Source of the DNA: an uncultured Clostridium sp.
GTDB lineage: Bacteria > Bacillota > Clostridia > Lachnospirales > Lachnospiraceae
Assembly: GCA_900555045.1 (NCBI GenBank)
Contig: USJW01000003.1
Span: 18,878 to 82,877, forward strand
Length of the DNA: 64,000 nt
Reading direction: 5' to 3'
Each line of letters begins with the position of its first letter. The first letter of the stretch is position 1. Positions 35,096-43,940 of the stretch are shown one piece after another. A program made the translations under genes and the position numbers. The notes below the pieces were generated by a model that saw only the letters and a list, made by a program, of their open reading frames with translations, had not been told where the DNA came from and ran no database searches.

Positions 35096-36631
35096 CTACA
35101 GTAACGGCGACAGCAGCCGGCTGCTCTGCTCCTTAAACCGCATATACAGCCCCCGGCTGTGGTACTCCTCGCGGGTGATCTCCCGGCAGTGGGGCAGATC
35201 GTCCATGAAGGCCTTCTCCAGGCGCGCGGTGGTCTTCTGGTCGTAGAGCGTGGCGTTCACCTCAAAGTTCAGCTCGAAGCTGCGGATATCCATATTGGCG
35301 GTGCCGTAGCAGCTGACCTCGCCGTCTACCATCACGCCCTTGGAGTGTAAAAAGCCGTTCTCGTACACGTAGCAGCGCGCGCCGTAGTCCAAAAGCTCCC
35401 CCGCGTAGGAGCAGGTGGCCCAGTAGACGAAGGGGTGGTCCGGCTTGCACGGGATCATCAGCCGCACGTCCACGCCGGAGGACGCCGCGATCTTGAGCGC
35501 GGAAAAAATGGCGTCGTCCGGGATAAAATAGGGGGTCTGGATGTAGATGTGATGCCGCGCCTTGTGGAACAGCTCCAGGTAATTGTTGCGGATGTGGGGC
35601 TCCCGCGTGTCCGGGCCGCTGGTGATGATCTGCATGTACACCTGCTCCGCGTCCGGCCGGTCCTCGGGCCAGATGTGGCTGTTAAGCCCGCCGGAAAGCC
35701 GCGCCTTGGCCGCCTCCACCTCCTCGCCGAAGTAGCGAAGATCCTTGAACAGATTCTCCCCGGTGGCATAATTCCAGTCCAGGGCAAAGCGGATCTGAAG
35801 GCTGATGGCCGCCTCGCCCGTGATCTTTAAGTGCGTGTCGCGCCAGTACCCAAACTTGGGATCCTTAGAGATGTACTCCCTGCCGATGTTGAAGCCGCCC
35901 ACGAACCCGGTGCGCCCGTCGATCACCACGATCTTGCGGTGATTTCGGAAATTCACGCGCAGGTTCAGCCAGCCGAGGAACGGCGGGAAGAACACGCCCA
36001 CCCGGATTCCGGCGGCGCGCATCTCCTCCCAGCGGCGCTTCGGCATAAAGCGCCCGCCCATGCCGTCGTAGAGGATTCGGACCTCCACCCCCTCCTTCAC
36101 CTTCTCCATGAGGATCGGGACGATGGAGTCGAACACCTCGTCATTTTTGATGATATAGTACTGAATGTGGATAAACCGCTTGGCTCCCCGGAGCTCCTGG
36201 CGCAGCGCCTCAAACTTCTCCCGCCCGTCGGTGTAGATGTCCACCGCGTTGCCCGCCGTCAGCACGGAGCCGCAGGTCTCCAGGTTGTAGAGCACAAGGC
36301 TGCTGTAGTCCCGGGTCATGCGGTCCATGTGATCGTCCGCGATCTGCTCGGAGCGGATCACATCCTCCTGGCTCTTGATGGGGAACTTTAGCCGGTCCTC
36401 CACCTCCTTCACCCGGAACATGCGGCTCTTTTTCATGTCCTGGCCGAACAGGAGGTAGAACACCACGCCGAACACCGGTATGAAGTAGATTGCCAAAAGC
36501 CAGGTCCAGACCGTCTTGGGATCACGGCGCTGAAAAAACACGATCACGATGGACAACAGCACGTTGATCAGCCACAGATGCTGCATCGCCCAGGCCCACA
36601 TCCCCACAAATCCGTTCCAAATATCTCCCAT
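35096..36631 (-). CDS. cls: Cardiolipin synthase (phospholipase D family)
   Basis: A 511-residue membrane enzyme that joins two phosphatidylglycerols to form cardiolipin. Two N-terminal membrane helices (about 18-34 and 42-62) precede two HKD motifs, H231-K233-D238 in NHRKIVVIDGRTGF and HSKGVMVDGEVSCYGTAN near 425. QYYIIKNDEVFDSI and TPYFIPDDAIF are also typical. The ATG at 36631 follows GGAGAGGTGCCGGT. The ORF's N-terminal 30 residues upstream overlap the pilin gene and are unlikely to be used. Confidence 0.95.
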   Translation of the reverse strand: MGDIWNGFVGMWAWAMQHLWLINVLLSIVIVFFQRRDPKTVWTWLLAIYFIPVFGVVFYLLFGQDMKKSRMFRVKEVEDRLKFPIKSQEDVIRSEQIADDHMDRMTRDYSSLVLYNLETCGSVLTAGNAVDIYTDGREKFEALRQELRGAKRFIHIQYYIIKNDEVFDSIVPILMEKVKEGVEVRILYDGMGGRFMPKRRWEEMRAAGIRVGVFFPPFLGWLNLRVNFRNHRKIVVIDGRTGFVGGFNIGREYISKDPKFGYWRDTHLKITGEAAISLQIRFALDWNYATGENLFKDLRYFGEEVEAAKARLSGGLNSHIWPEDRPDAEQVYMQIITSGPDTREPHIRNNYLELFHKARHHIYIQTPYFIPDDAIFSALKIAASSGVDVRLMIPCKPDHPFVYWATCSYAGELLDYGARCYVYENGFLHSKGVMVDGEVSCYGTANMDIRSFELNFEVNATLYDQKTTARLEKAFMDDLPHCREITREEYHSRGLYMRFKEQSSRLLSPLL

Positions 36632-36650
36632 ACCGGCACCTCTCCTTCTC

Positions 36651-37097
36651 CTAAATTGCCGAGTCCACGTGCTCCAATGTCCGGTTTCCCTCGCTGTCAT
36701 AGGATATCCGCACACGGTCAAACTGATTCACGTATGTGATCTGTCCCAGGAAACAGTGCTCGAAATCCACGTAGATTTGTTCAATCCGCGCTCCCTCCAT
36801 CCCGCCTCCGATGTAATCGCTCAGCGCGTTGTCCGGTTGATCCAGCTCCAGATTGATCAGAATCCTGACACTCTTAAAATTCAACTTTCCCTCGGCCTCT
36901 TTGTCGTGCAGGTAGCGGTTCACCGCGTCCGCCACAGCCAGCGCCTCGGTCTCCGATGCCACGCGCCTGGCCGCTTCCGTATAACGGTCCACATGCGGCA
37001 CCGACAGCATCACCAAAATCGCGAGGATCGCCAGGACTGCTACCAGCTCCACCAGCGTATATCCGCCGTTTTTCTCTCGTTTTCGTCTGTTTTTCAT
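36651..37097 (-). CDS. Type IV pilin-like protein
   Basis: The 148-residue product has a prepilin signal: a basic leader MKNRRKREKNGG, then YTLVELVAVLAILAILVML with Glu at +5, so cleavage after the glycine and N-methylation are expected. The mature part has a polar C-terminal domain with one cysteine. It is the last gene of the pilB block and ends 19 bases before cls. The ATG at 37097 is preferred; the ORF continues to a TTG at 37112. Confidence 0.85.
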   Translation of the reverse strand: MKNRRKREKNGGYTLVELVAVLAILAILVMLSVPHVDRYTEAARRVASETEALAVADAVNRYLHDKEAEGKLNFKSVRILINLELDQPDNALSDYIGGGMEGARIEQIYVDFEHCFLGQITYVNQFDRVRISYDSEGNRTLEHVDSAI

Positions 37098-37177
37098 CTC
37101 AAAATGGTTCAATAATGGCCCATTGTATCATAAACAACGCCCGTTTGCAAGAAAACTCCCCTCCGTGCGGCAGGCCA

Positions 37178-37537
37178 TCACTTGCTGGTAACCGTTCCCT
37201 CCCCCGTCTTCCCGCTGTATGTGGCCGTGTAAATCTTCCCGTTGATCTCGCCCTCCCAGGTGGCGGTGTCTGTCTTCGGATCGTAGGTGCTCGCCTCGGT
37301 CTCTGCCTCGCTCATCACCCCGGCGTCGAGCAGTGTCTGCTGGGCCTTCCCCGCAGAATACTCCGACCGCGCGTTGGCCATCGCCACCTGCTCGGCCGCC
37401 TTGTTCTGCACCTTCCGGTAGGACGGCACCGCGACCGCCACAAGAATCCCAAGTATCGCGATCACGCAGATCAGTTCCACCAGCGTAAAACCCGCTCTGC
37501 CGCGCTGTTTTCCGTCTTCTCTCAATCCTTTAAGCAT
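37178..37537 (-). CDS. Major pilin-like prepilin
   Basis: A 119-residue prepilin. A basic leader precedes the cleavage site RAG then FTLVELICVIAILGILVAVA, with Glu at +5. The short mature domain (about 100 residues, Thr/Ala-rich) resembles small clostridial type IV major pilins. It follows pilB by 67 bases. The ATG is preceded by AAAGGACAGACAGG. Of the pilin-like genes here it has the canonical major-pilin look, but that is inference. Confidence 0.85.
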   Translation of the reverse strand: MLKGLREDGKQRGRAGFTLVELICVIAILGILVAVAVPSYRKVQNKAAEQVAMANARSEYSAGKAQQTLLDAGVMSEAETEASTYDPKTDTATWEGEINGKIYTATYSGKTGEGTVTSK

Positions 37538-37604
37538 CCTGTCTGTCCTTTCTAGGCTTTCTCTTTTGTCTGTCCACTACATCATATGGTCCGATCCCCT
37601 GTCC

Positions 37605-39293
37605 TCATTCGGCCGAATAGATAATCTTCTCCAGTTCCTCCATGGAGGTCTCCCCGTCCAGGACCATCCGGGCCGCCTGATCCCGCAGGCTCATATTCCC
37701 GCAGGCCCGCAATGCCTTTCGAATCTTCTGCGGAGGCGCTCCCCGCAGGATCATGCCCCTCATCTGCTCATCCAACTCCATGAACTCGTAGATGGCCCTC
37801 CTGCCGATGTAGCCGGTGCCGTTGCAGCGCGCACACCCTACCGGCCGAAAGAGTGCTGTGACCGGGGCCTGTGACACAGCCGCAAGCGCCTCCCGCTCCG
37901 CCTCGCCCGGCTGGTAACTCTCACGGCAGTGGGGGCACAGCTTCTTCACGAGGCGCTGGGCGATCACCCCGGTGAGCGCCGCGGCCGCCATGTAGGGGAC
38001 CACGCCCATGTCCAAAAGCCTGGCCACGCTGGAGGCACAGTCGTTGGTGTGAAGCGTCGAGAACACCAGGTGGCCCGTGATGGCCGCGCGGACACCGATT
38101 GCGACGGTCTCGTCGTCGCGCATCTCGCCGATCATGATCACATCCGGGTCCTGCCGCAGAATGGACCGCAGCGCGGCGGCGAAGGTGAGCCCGGCCTTCA
38201 TGTTGACCTGCACCTGCGCGGCGCCCGCGATGCTCCGCTCCACCGGGTCCTCCACGGTCACCACGTTGATCTTCTGCCGGACCAGCTGGTTTAGCGCCGC
38301 GTAGAGCGTGGTGGTCTTTCCGCTGCCCGTGGGCCCGGTGACCAGCACCAGCCCGTAGGGCGCCTTTAAAAAGCGGTGAAAGATCTCCTCCTGCTTTTCC
38401 GTCATCCCCAGCCGCCTCACGTCCGTCAGCTCATCGTCCCGGCCGTTGTTCAGAAGCCGGAGCACCACCTTCTCCCCATAGATAGTGGGCAGCGCAGAGA
38501 TCCGCAGGTCCGTCCTCACTCCCGCCCGGTCATAGCGGCATTTTCCATCCTGCGGGATCCGCTTCTCCGCAATGTCCATGCCTCCCATGATCTTAAGCCT
38601 GGTGACGATGGGACGATGCGCCTCCATGCTCATGGTCGTGTGGACAATCAGGTCCCCGTTCAGGCGCAGCCGGATGACCAGCTGGTCCGCGGACGGCTCC
38701 ACGTGGATATCGCTGGCCCCCTTGAGACACGCCTGCTCAATCAGCGTGTTGACCATCTTCACCACCGGCGTGCCCTCCACGCGCTCGGAGAGGTCCTTCG
38801 CGGCCTGATTCTTCCCCTGCCCCGTCACCTCCAGGTTGACGTGCCGGACCGCGCTTCTCAAATCCTGGTCCCGGTACAAGGCCCTGGCGCAGCTGCGTAT
38901 TTTCTCCTCCGCCGCCAGGACAATCTTCGTCTCCATGCCCGTGATCGCGGTAATCTCATCGAACACGTCGTACATCAGCGGATCCCTGGCCGCCACCACC
39001 AGGACGCCGTCCGATATTCCCACCGGCAGCACGCAGTACTGCTCGGAGAACGTGTACGCGATCAGGCCCGCAGCCCTGGCGTCCACCTTGTACTCGGACA
39101 GATCCACCACCTCAAGCCCGTCCCGCTCCCCGAGGCAGTCCAAAAGCTCCTGCTCTGAGATGTAGCCGAAATCCAGCAGAATCCCCTCCATGGGCTTGTC
39201 CGGGCAGCGCTCTTTGAATTTCCGGGCCCGCTCAAGCTGCCGCTCCGTAAGCACACCGCGCTCAAGCAGCAGCGTTTCGATAGGAATATTCAT
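37605..39293 (-). CDS. pilB: Type IV pilus/type II secretion assembly ATPase (PilB/GspE)
   Basis: A 562-residue ATPase that powers pilus assembly. It has the MshEN-type N-terminal domain (1-145) and the catalytic domain with Walker A TGPTGSGKTTTL (319-330), the Asp box around TVEDPVERSI, Walker B DPDVIMIGEMRDDETV and the His box HLVFSTLHTNDC. A four-cysteine zinc motif CPHCRES...CARCNGTGYIG (about 462-500) is typical of PilB and GspE and not of PilT. The ATG at 39293 has AAGG seven bases upstream. pilD diverges from here. Confidence 0.95.
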   Translation of the reverse strand: MNIPIETLLLERGVLTERQLERARKFKERCPDKPMEGILLDFGYISEQELLDCLGERDGLEVVDLSEYKVDARAAGLIAYTFSEQYCVLPVGISDGVLVVAARDPLMYDVFDEITAITGMETKIVLAAEEKIRSCARALYRDQDLRSAVRHVNLEVTGQGKNQAAKDLSERVEGTPVVKMVNTLIEQACLKGASDIHVEPSADQLVIRLRLNGDLIVHTTMSMEAHRPIVTRLKIMGGMDIAEKRIPQDGKCRYDRAGVRTDLRISALPTIYGEKVVLRLLNNGRDDELTDVRRLGMTEKQEEIFHRFLKAPYGLVLVTGPTGSGKTTTLYAALNQLVRQKINVVTVEDPVERSIAGAAQVQVNMKAGLTFAAALRSILRQDPDVIMIGEMRDDETVAIGVRAAITGHLVFSTLHTNDCASSVARLLDMGVVPYMAAAALTGVIAQRLVKKLCPHCRESYQPGEAEREALAAVSQAPVTALFRPVGCARCNGTGYIGRRAIYEFMELDEQMRGMILRGAPPQKIRKALRACGNMSLRDQAARMVLDGETSMEELEKIIYSAE

Positions 39294-39360
39294 ACTCTTG
39301 CCTTGTCCCTTTCTGCCGAACATGTTATACTGGAGCCACTTATGCCAGGAGGAACGTAGT

Positions 39361-40152
39361 ATGTGGCTATCCAGTTTATTTTTCGGCGTGACCTATCTGA
39401 TCTTCGGCTGCTGTGTCGGCAGCTTTATAAACGCGTGTATCCAGAATGTGCCCAGAGAGCGCCCGGTCGTGGGCGGCCGGTCGGCGTGCCCCAGCTGCGG
39501 GCACCGGCTGGGAGTCCGCGACTTGATCCCCGTGTTCTCCTGGTTTGCCCTAAAAGGCCGATGCCCCTACTGCCGCCACCCGATACCGGCCCGCGTCCCC
39601 GCCGTGGAGCTTGTAACCGGCATCGCCTATCTCGTCTGCTGCATCCGTCTCGGTCCGGGCACCGAGGCGGTTCTGGCCTGCCTGTTTATCTCGGTCTTAA
39701 TCGCAGCCGCATGGATCGACTGGGAATGGCTGTATGTCCCGGACGGGGTCTCTGCCGCGGTACTTGCCATCGGCCTTCTCTCCCTAATCCCCTTGCCGGG
39801 CACCTCTCTCCTTCGCCGCCCGTTTGTGCCCTCGCTCTTCCCGGCCCTCGCCGGGGCGGCACTCATCGGTGCATGTCTCTGGATCATATCGTACCTCACC
39901 GATGGCGGCATCGGGGGCGGTGACATCAAGCTCTTAGCGGCCTCCGCCTTTTATCTGGGGTTCCAGAGATGCGTGCTCGCCGTGCTGTCCGGCTATGTGC
40001 TTGCGGCAATATTCTGCGTGCCCGCGCTGATCACCGGAAAGCTCAACCGGAACTGCATGGTCCCAATGGTCCCGTTCTTCGCGGTCTCGCTGTCCATATC
40101 CCTGCTGTGGGGGTACCGCATCCTTGGCTGGTATCTGGGGCTTCTGCGCTGA
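39361..40152 (+). CDS. pilD: Prepilin peptidase (PilD/GspO)
   Basis: The 263-residue membrane protease cleaves prepilin leaders and methylates the new N-terminus. It has the N-terminal cytoplasmic zinc cysteines C43-C46 and C68-C71 (CPSCGH, CPYCRH) and two catalytic aspartates, D120 (AWIDWEWLYVPDG) and D188 (GGIGGGDIKLL). About eight membrane helices follow. The ATG at 39361 follows AGGAGGAACGTAGT. It is the only pilus gene on the plus strand, divergent from pilB across a 67-base gap that must hold both promoters. Confidence 0.95.
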   Translation: MWLSSLFFGVTYLIFGCCVGSFINACIQNVPRERPVVGGRSACPSCGHRLGVRDLIPVFSWFALKGRCPYCRHPIPARVPAVELVTGIAYLVCCIRLGPGTEAVLACLFISVLIAAAWIDWEWLYVPDGVSAAVLAIGLLSLIPLPGTSLLRRPFVPSLFPALAGAALIGACLWIISYLTDGGIGGGDIKLLAASAFYLGFQRCVLAVLSGYVLAAIFCVPALITGKLNRNCMVPMVPFFAVSLSISLLWGYRILGWYLGLLR

Positions 40153-40173
40153 CGTCTGCCCGAAGCGGAAGCG

Positions 40174-40839
40174 CTACTTGTCCCCGTAATACCTGAGGAC
40201 ACCTTTTCCCCGGGTGTAAAACTCCAGAATTTCCGGCTCGCTCTCGCTTCCCTCGTCCGGTTTGATAGCGGGACCGCCCTCAAGCTCCAGTCCGCCGCCC
40301 TCCCCCTCATCGCCGTCACCCTCATGCTCCGGGACCTCAATCTCCAGGGTCTCCCCCTCCGGATCGTCAAACAGAATGTCCGCGTTCATGGTAAACGTGT
40401 AGTCATGCCGGGAAACCTGCGTGTGCACCGCGGCCTGTCCCATGCCCGGCCGGGCCGTCAGACAGATTTTCACGTTCAGATCCCCCTTCCCGCCGTGGCC
40501 CTCCGACACATACTCCAGCTTTTCCAGTCTCCTGAGGAGCTGTTCCCCGCTCATCCAGCCGGCCTCGCCGATTATCTCCCTGCTGTCCTCCTCAAATTGC
40601 TCCCAGATCCGCTCCATCGCGTTTGAGGAGCCGTCGCTCACCGCCTGGCAGAACGATTGGTGGATAAGCCTCGCCGTGGTCTGCGCCTCCATGTACTCCC
40701 GGTTTTTGACCGATGACTCCATGTTATAGTTGGACAGGTATAAAAATCCGGTGGACAGAATGGTGAACATCGTCATGATGACCACCACATACATCAGACT
40801 GCCGCCCTGTCTCGGGTCAATGCGCCTCAACACCGTCAC
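40174..40839 (-). CDS. Minor pilin-like/PilX-type assembly protein
   Basis: The 221-residue product has an N-terminal hydrophobic helix (GGSLMYVVVIMTMFTILSTG) preceded by basic residues. This resembles the PilX/GspK group, which lacks the Glu at +5 of ordinary pilins. Most of the protein is a charged extracellular domain, and it contains an acidic Glu/Gly-rich stretch (EHEGDGDEGEGGG). The start is an uncertain GTG at 40839; a GTG at 40833 or TTG at 40830 are alternatives with better spacing to AGAGG. It is the last gene of the pilC block and overlaps the previous gene. Confidence 0.7.
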   Translation of the reverse strand: MTVLRRIDPRQGGSLMYVVVIMTMFTILSTGFLYLSNYNMESSVKNREYMEAQTTARLIHQSFCQAVSDGSSNAMERIWEQFEEDSREIIGEAGWMSGEQLLRRLEKLEYVSEGHGGKGDLNVKICLTARPGMGQAAVHTQVSRHDYTFTMNADILFDDPEGETLEIEVPEHEGDGDEGEGGGLELEGGPAIKPDEGSESEPEILEFYTRGKGVLRYYGDK

Positions 40840-41326
40840 CTCTCTGGCCGTATATGCTTAAGAATGTGTATTCCTGCTCATACACGGTACTCCCCTCCCC
40901 GTCGAGAACCCGGATCCGCACCTTCACCTCGCTGCTCCCGCAGTCCGTGAATGCAAGCTCCGGCTGCAGCTCGGTGTTTCCAACATCTTCCAAATCCATG
41001 AGACTCACCGCGCACGCCTCCGGGGCGCTTTTTCTGGTGCCCGCGTTCCCGTTGACCATGTAGTGCAGGGTTCCCGGTTCGTCCGGATCCACATGAAACT
41101 CATACCCGTACCGCAGCCGTTCCTCCAACAGCATGTACACGCGGCCGCACATCTCCTTGCCCTCCACCGCCTGTCCGCTCCGGAAGTAGAGCTTCATCTG
41201 CGGCGCCAGAAAGCCGGTGAAGAACAGGGCCGCCACCGCGGCGATGGACAGCGCCATCATGAGTTCGATCAGCGTAAAACCGCCGTTTCCCATGCGTCCG
41301 TTTTTCGCACCCACAGCTGCGCTCAC
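40817..41326 (-). CDS. Minor pilin-like protein (PilW/GspJ-like)
   Basis: The 169-residue product has the prepilin signature NGG then FTLIELMMALSIAAVAALFF, with Glu at +5. A larger C-terminal domain (RVYMLLEERLRYGYEF and a Tyr/Gly-rich end) fits a minor pilin that primes or tips the fibre. The GTG at 41326 overlaps the upstream stop as GTGA, and GGAAGGGC lies before it. The internal ATG at 41293 is a weaker alternative. Confidence 0.82.
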   Translation of the reverse strand: MSAAVGAKNGRMGNGGFTLIELMMALSIAAVAALFFTGFLAPQMKLYFRSGQAVEGKEMCGRVYMLLEERLRYGYEFHVDPDEPGTLHYMVNGNAGTRKSAPEACAVSLMDLEDVGNTELQPELAFTDCGSSEVKVRIRVLDGEGSTVYEQEYTFLSIYGQRGDGVEAH

Positions 41327-41667
41327 CGCCCTTCCCGCTCCAGGCTATAATAGGTAAGCTCATCCCCGCCGTCGCCTGTCACCTGATACTGCTCAAAATA
41401 CTCCTCGGCGCCGTGATCGAAGTACACCGTCAGGCCGTCCCCAACGGCGTTCCCCTCCCCGCGCACCGCCGATTCGCCGAGCTCGTAGCTCTGCCGGTCC
41501 ATCTCGTGTTCCCTGGCCAGGAGACGCGTGTTCACGGCTGTCATCTGCAAAAAGGCCGTGCTGATGAGCGCGATCAGCGCCACGCTGACAATCACTTCAA
41601 TCAGCGAAAAGCCGCCAGACGGCGAGAGCCCGCCCCGCTTCCCCGGTTTAAACGGCTTTAAATCCAT
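41323..41667 (-). CDS. Minor pilin-like protein (PilV/GspI-like)
   Basis: The 114-residue product has the prepilin leader (MDLKPFKPGKRGGLSPSGG) followed by FSLIEVIVSVALIALISTAF, with Glu at +5. The mature domain is short and acidic. The ATG at 41667 overlaps the stop of the pilO-like gene in TGATG, with GGGGAGGACTTC upstream, so the ORF extension to 41727 is not used. It sits between the pilO-like gene and another minor pilin. Confidence 0.82.
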   Translation of the reverse strand: MDLKPFKPGKRGGLSPSGGFSLIEVIVSVALIALISTAFLQMTAVNTRLLAREHEMDRQSYELGESAVRGEGNAVGDGLTVYFDHGAEEYFEQYQVTGDGGDELTYYSLEREGR

Positions 41668-42368
41668 CAGAAGTCCTCCCCGGCCTGCTGCCGTTTTATC
41701 CAATAAAAGCTCAAATCCATACTGCACCTTACCTCGCTCCCAGCCTCGCTCGCCGTGGCCCTTGGCTGGGGCTCCTTTATTTCCATATAATCGACCGCCA
41801 TACTGTCCGGGCTGGAATCGATCTGCTCCGCAAGGCGGACGATCATGCCCGGCGTCTGCGCGCTGAGCTCCAGGTAGACTGGGATGCGCTGCAGCACGAG
41901 ATCCTCCGGCGACGGGTCAATACCACCACTTGGGCTCTCCTCCGCGCGGATTGTGTCCGCCCTGAGCGGCCCATTTTCCTCCGCGCGAACCGTGTCCGCC
42001 CCAAACATCCCGTCCTCCTCCGAGAACGGCTCCGCCGCCCCGATCTCCATCTTGCGGATCCTGACGCCGGCCCTCGCTGCCAGGTCCTGCAGCAGGCGGT
42101 CCACCGCCACATCGTCCAATTCTGTCCAAACGAATTCCTCGGGTTTGTCCGCCGTAGTATCCGCGGCAGAAGCCCTCCCGTTCCCCACGCCCGCCTTGCT
42201 CAAATACTTCTCCACGCAGGTCCTCCGGTACTCCACCTCCTCCAGCTGTCTTTCTGCCTCCCGGCGTCTCCCCGCGGCGGGCTCCAGAATTTTGCCCGCG
42301 CCCACATACCAGATGAGCATCACCGCAAGCACGGTGAGCAGCACGCATTCCCGTTTACTCAGACGCAT
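41667..42368 (-). CDS. pilO: PilO-like assembly protein
   Basis: The 233-residue bitopic protein has a short cytoplasmic tail, one membrane helix (VLLTVLAVMLIWYVGAG, about 9-25), a coiled-coil-like segment (AAGRRREAERQLEEVEYRR), and an outer alpha/beta region with QRIPVYLELSAQTPGMIVRLAEQID. This is the layout of PilO/GspM, which pairs with PilN across the membrane. The Glu/Asp-rich middle (110-155) is an expected linker. The ATG at 42368 follows GAGGGAGGGACTGCCGG. PilO identity rests on layout and position, since sequence similarity is weak in this family. Confidence 0.7.
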   Translation of the reverse strand: MRLSKRECVLLTVLAVMLIWYVGAGKILEPAAGRRREAERQLEEVEYRRTCVEKYLSKAGVGNGRASAADTTADKPEEFVWTELDDVAVDRLLQDLAARAGVRIRKMEIGAAEPFSEEDGMFGADTVRAEENGPLRADTIRAEESPSGGIDPSPEDLVLQRIPVYLELSAQTPGMIVRLAEQIDSSPDSMAVDYMEIKEPQPRATASEAGSEVRCSMDLSFYWIKRQQAGEDF

Positions 42369-43926
42369 CCGGCAGTCCCTCCCTCGCATTCAAATCCACC
42401 CGCAGCTCCAGGCTGAGTTCTCCGGACGTCTCATCCCCGTATTCCCAGCCGCTGTGGTCTACACCCGCAAAGCGGCCGCAGCCGCGGACCCGCTCCACAT
42501 AGTCCGGGGCCGCCCCGGGTTCCGGTATGGACACCCGCACGCTGAGAAGCCCCTTTTCCCCGTCAAGCACCAGGGAACGGATCTCCATCCCGGCCGCAAG
42601 GCAGTCCGACAGCGCCTGGTAGTCTCCCAGTCGCAAATGCTTTGTCCTGCCGACCAGCTGTTCGCTCCGCTTCATCTGCCTTTGGTACTCCCTCCCCTGC
42701 TCCGTCTCCCGTCTGCGCTCCAGAAGCTCACGGTAGATCGCATCGCCGCCGTTTGCGGCCATCTCTGCGGACAGCTCCCCGGCATACTTCATGTTCTTCG
42801 CAGTTTCAAATTCCAAATATCCCCAGATTGCAGCCACCGCCAGCGCGTTGATCCCCACAGCCAGAAGGCAGCGGGTTCCCATGTTCCCGCTTCGCCTCCC
42901 GGTCCGGCGGACCGCCTTTTGCCCGGAGGCCAGGAAATCCACAGGCCGGCATCCGCGCCGATTACAGCTGGCGCTTAGGACCGCCAGGGTGCCAAAATGC
43001 ACATCGCCGTCACGCCGTTTTCCGCTGCCGCCTCGTCGGTGTCCGCTGCCCTCGCGCCGTTTTCCACTGCCCTCGCTGTCCCTGTTGTCCCCGTCATCCC
43101 CGCGCAGCGCAAAGCGCACGGGTTCGCAGGGAATTTTAAGGAGCCCGTCCAGGCACTCCGCCAGATCGTCCGCATGGCCCGGTCCGCTTTCGTCCGCGCA
43201 GCCCAGCCCGCTTGTGAGAAGGTACACCCGCGCCGGTGTCTCACCGGACGGGCGCGCTTCGCCGAACTGCGCCGCTTTTTTGACCTGGTCGGCCAGCTCC
43301 TCGCACAAAAGCTCCTCCGCTCCCGCCTCGCAGAACCCCCTCACATTCAATCGGATGCTGCGGTTTAGCAGGCAGTGGCCGCCCTTCACCAGGTACAGGC
43401 GCAGTTTGTCCGGCTCCAGAGCCATGACCACCGCGCTCTCATCCCGCTCCCCGTACCGCGCCGCCAGCTTTGCCACGCAGTCCGGCAGCGCGAAGACGCC
43501 CGTGCAGGTGACCCTCGCCTCCCGGAACGCGGCCATCCATGCTTCCAAGGTGCTCCTACCGGTCGCATAAGCCAAAAGGTGCTGGCCTTTCGCCCCTCTT
43601 CCCGCCTCCAGCACGTCCATGTCCACGGCCAACGGCCGGTCCGACTTGCGCAGATACGCGATCTCATTGCAGATCATCCGCCGCGTCACCCGCTTGGAGG
43701 CGGCCGGCAGATGCATCTCCTTTAAGTACACCTCGCTCCCTCCGAGCGCGGCAGTCACGCGTTTTCCGGACAGTCCAAGCGCCCGGAGTGCCCCGGCATA
43801 CGCCTCTGTGCCGTCGTCCTCCGAAATTTCCACCGTCCTTGCGTCCTTCACGGCAAATCCATCCGCTTCCAGGCGGCCGCACAGGTAGAATATGCGCCCC
43901 GGTTCCAGATAAAGGTAATGTTTCAA
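42355..43926 (-). CDS. PilM-PilN fusion protein (GspL-like)
   Basis: The 523-residue protein joins an actin-like PilM domain (1-265; LKHYLYLEPGRIFYLCGRL, LPAASKRVTRRMICNEIAYL, AVVMALEPDKLRLYLVKGGH) to a single membrane helix (about 350-370; CLLAVGINALAVAAIWGYL) and a PilN-like extracellular part. A basic Gly/Ser/Arg-rich linker (GSGKRREGSGHRRGGSGKRR) lies between. Fused PilMN is equivalent to GspL. The start is a TTG at 43926 with GAGGAGGAACGCA upstream. The frame is open to 43944, but that start overlaps the pilC stop. Confidence 0.82.
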   Translation of the reverse strand: MKHYLYLEPGRIFYLCGRLEADGFAVKDARTVEISEDDGTEAYAGALRALGLSGKRVTAALGGSEVYLKEMHLPAASKRVTRRMICNEIAYLRKSDRPLAVDMDVLEAGRGAKGQHLLAYATGRSTLEAWMAAFREARVTCTGVFALPDCVAKLAARYGERDESAVVMALEPDKLRLYLVKGGHCLLNRSIRLNVRGFCEAGAEELLCEELADQVKKAAQFGEARPSGETPARVYLLTSGLGCADESGPGHADDLAECLDGLLKIPCEPVRFALRGDDGDNRDSEGSGKRREGSGHRRGGSGKRRDGDVHFGTLAVLSASCNRRGCRPVDFLASGQKAVRRTGRRSGNMGTRCLLAVGINALAVAAIWGYLEFETAKNMKYAGELSAEMAANGGDAIYRELLERRRETEQGREYQRQMKRSEQLVGRTKHLRLGDYQALSDCLAAGMEIRSLVLDGEKGLLSVRVSIPEPGAAPDYVERVRGCGRFAGVDHSGWEYGDETSGELSLELRVDLNAREGLPDASE

Positions 43927-43940
43927 TGCGTTCCTCCTCG

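Noticed and set aside
41884..42978. A 364-residue plus-strand open frame over the pilO-like and pilMN genes.
   Set aside because: It is antisense to the pilus genes, is Ser/Arg/Pro-rich without a recognisable domain, and has no ribosome site or promoter.
42355..43926. Frameshift or assembly error as the cause of the PilM-PilN fusion.
   Set aside because: The frame is continuous, the linker is in frame with a membrane helix in the right place, and the neighbouring genes overlap as in a normal operon. It is retained as a fusion but should be checked in other strains.
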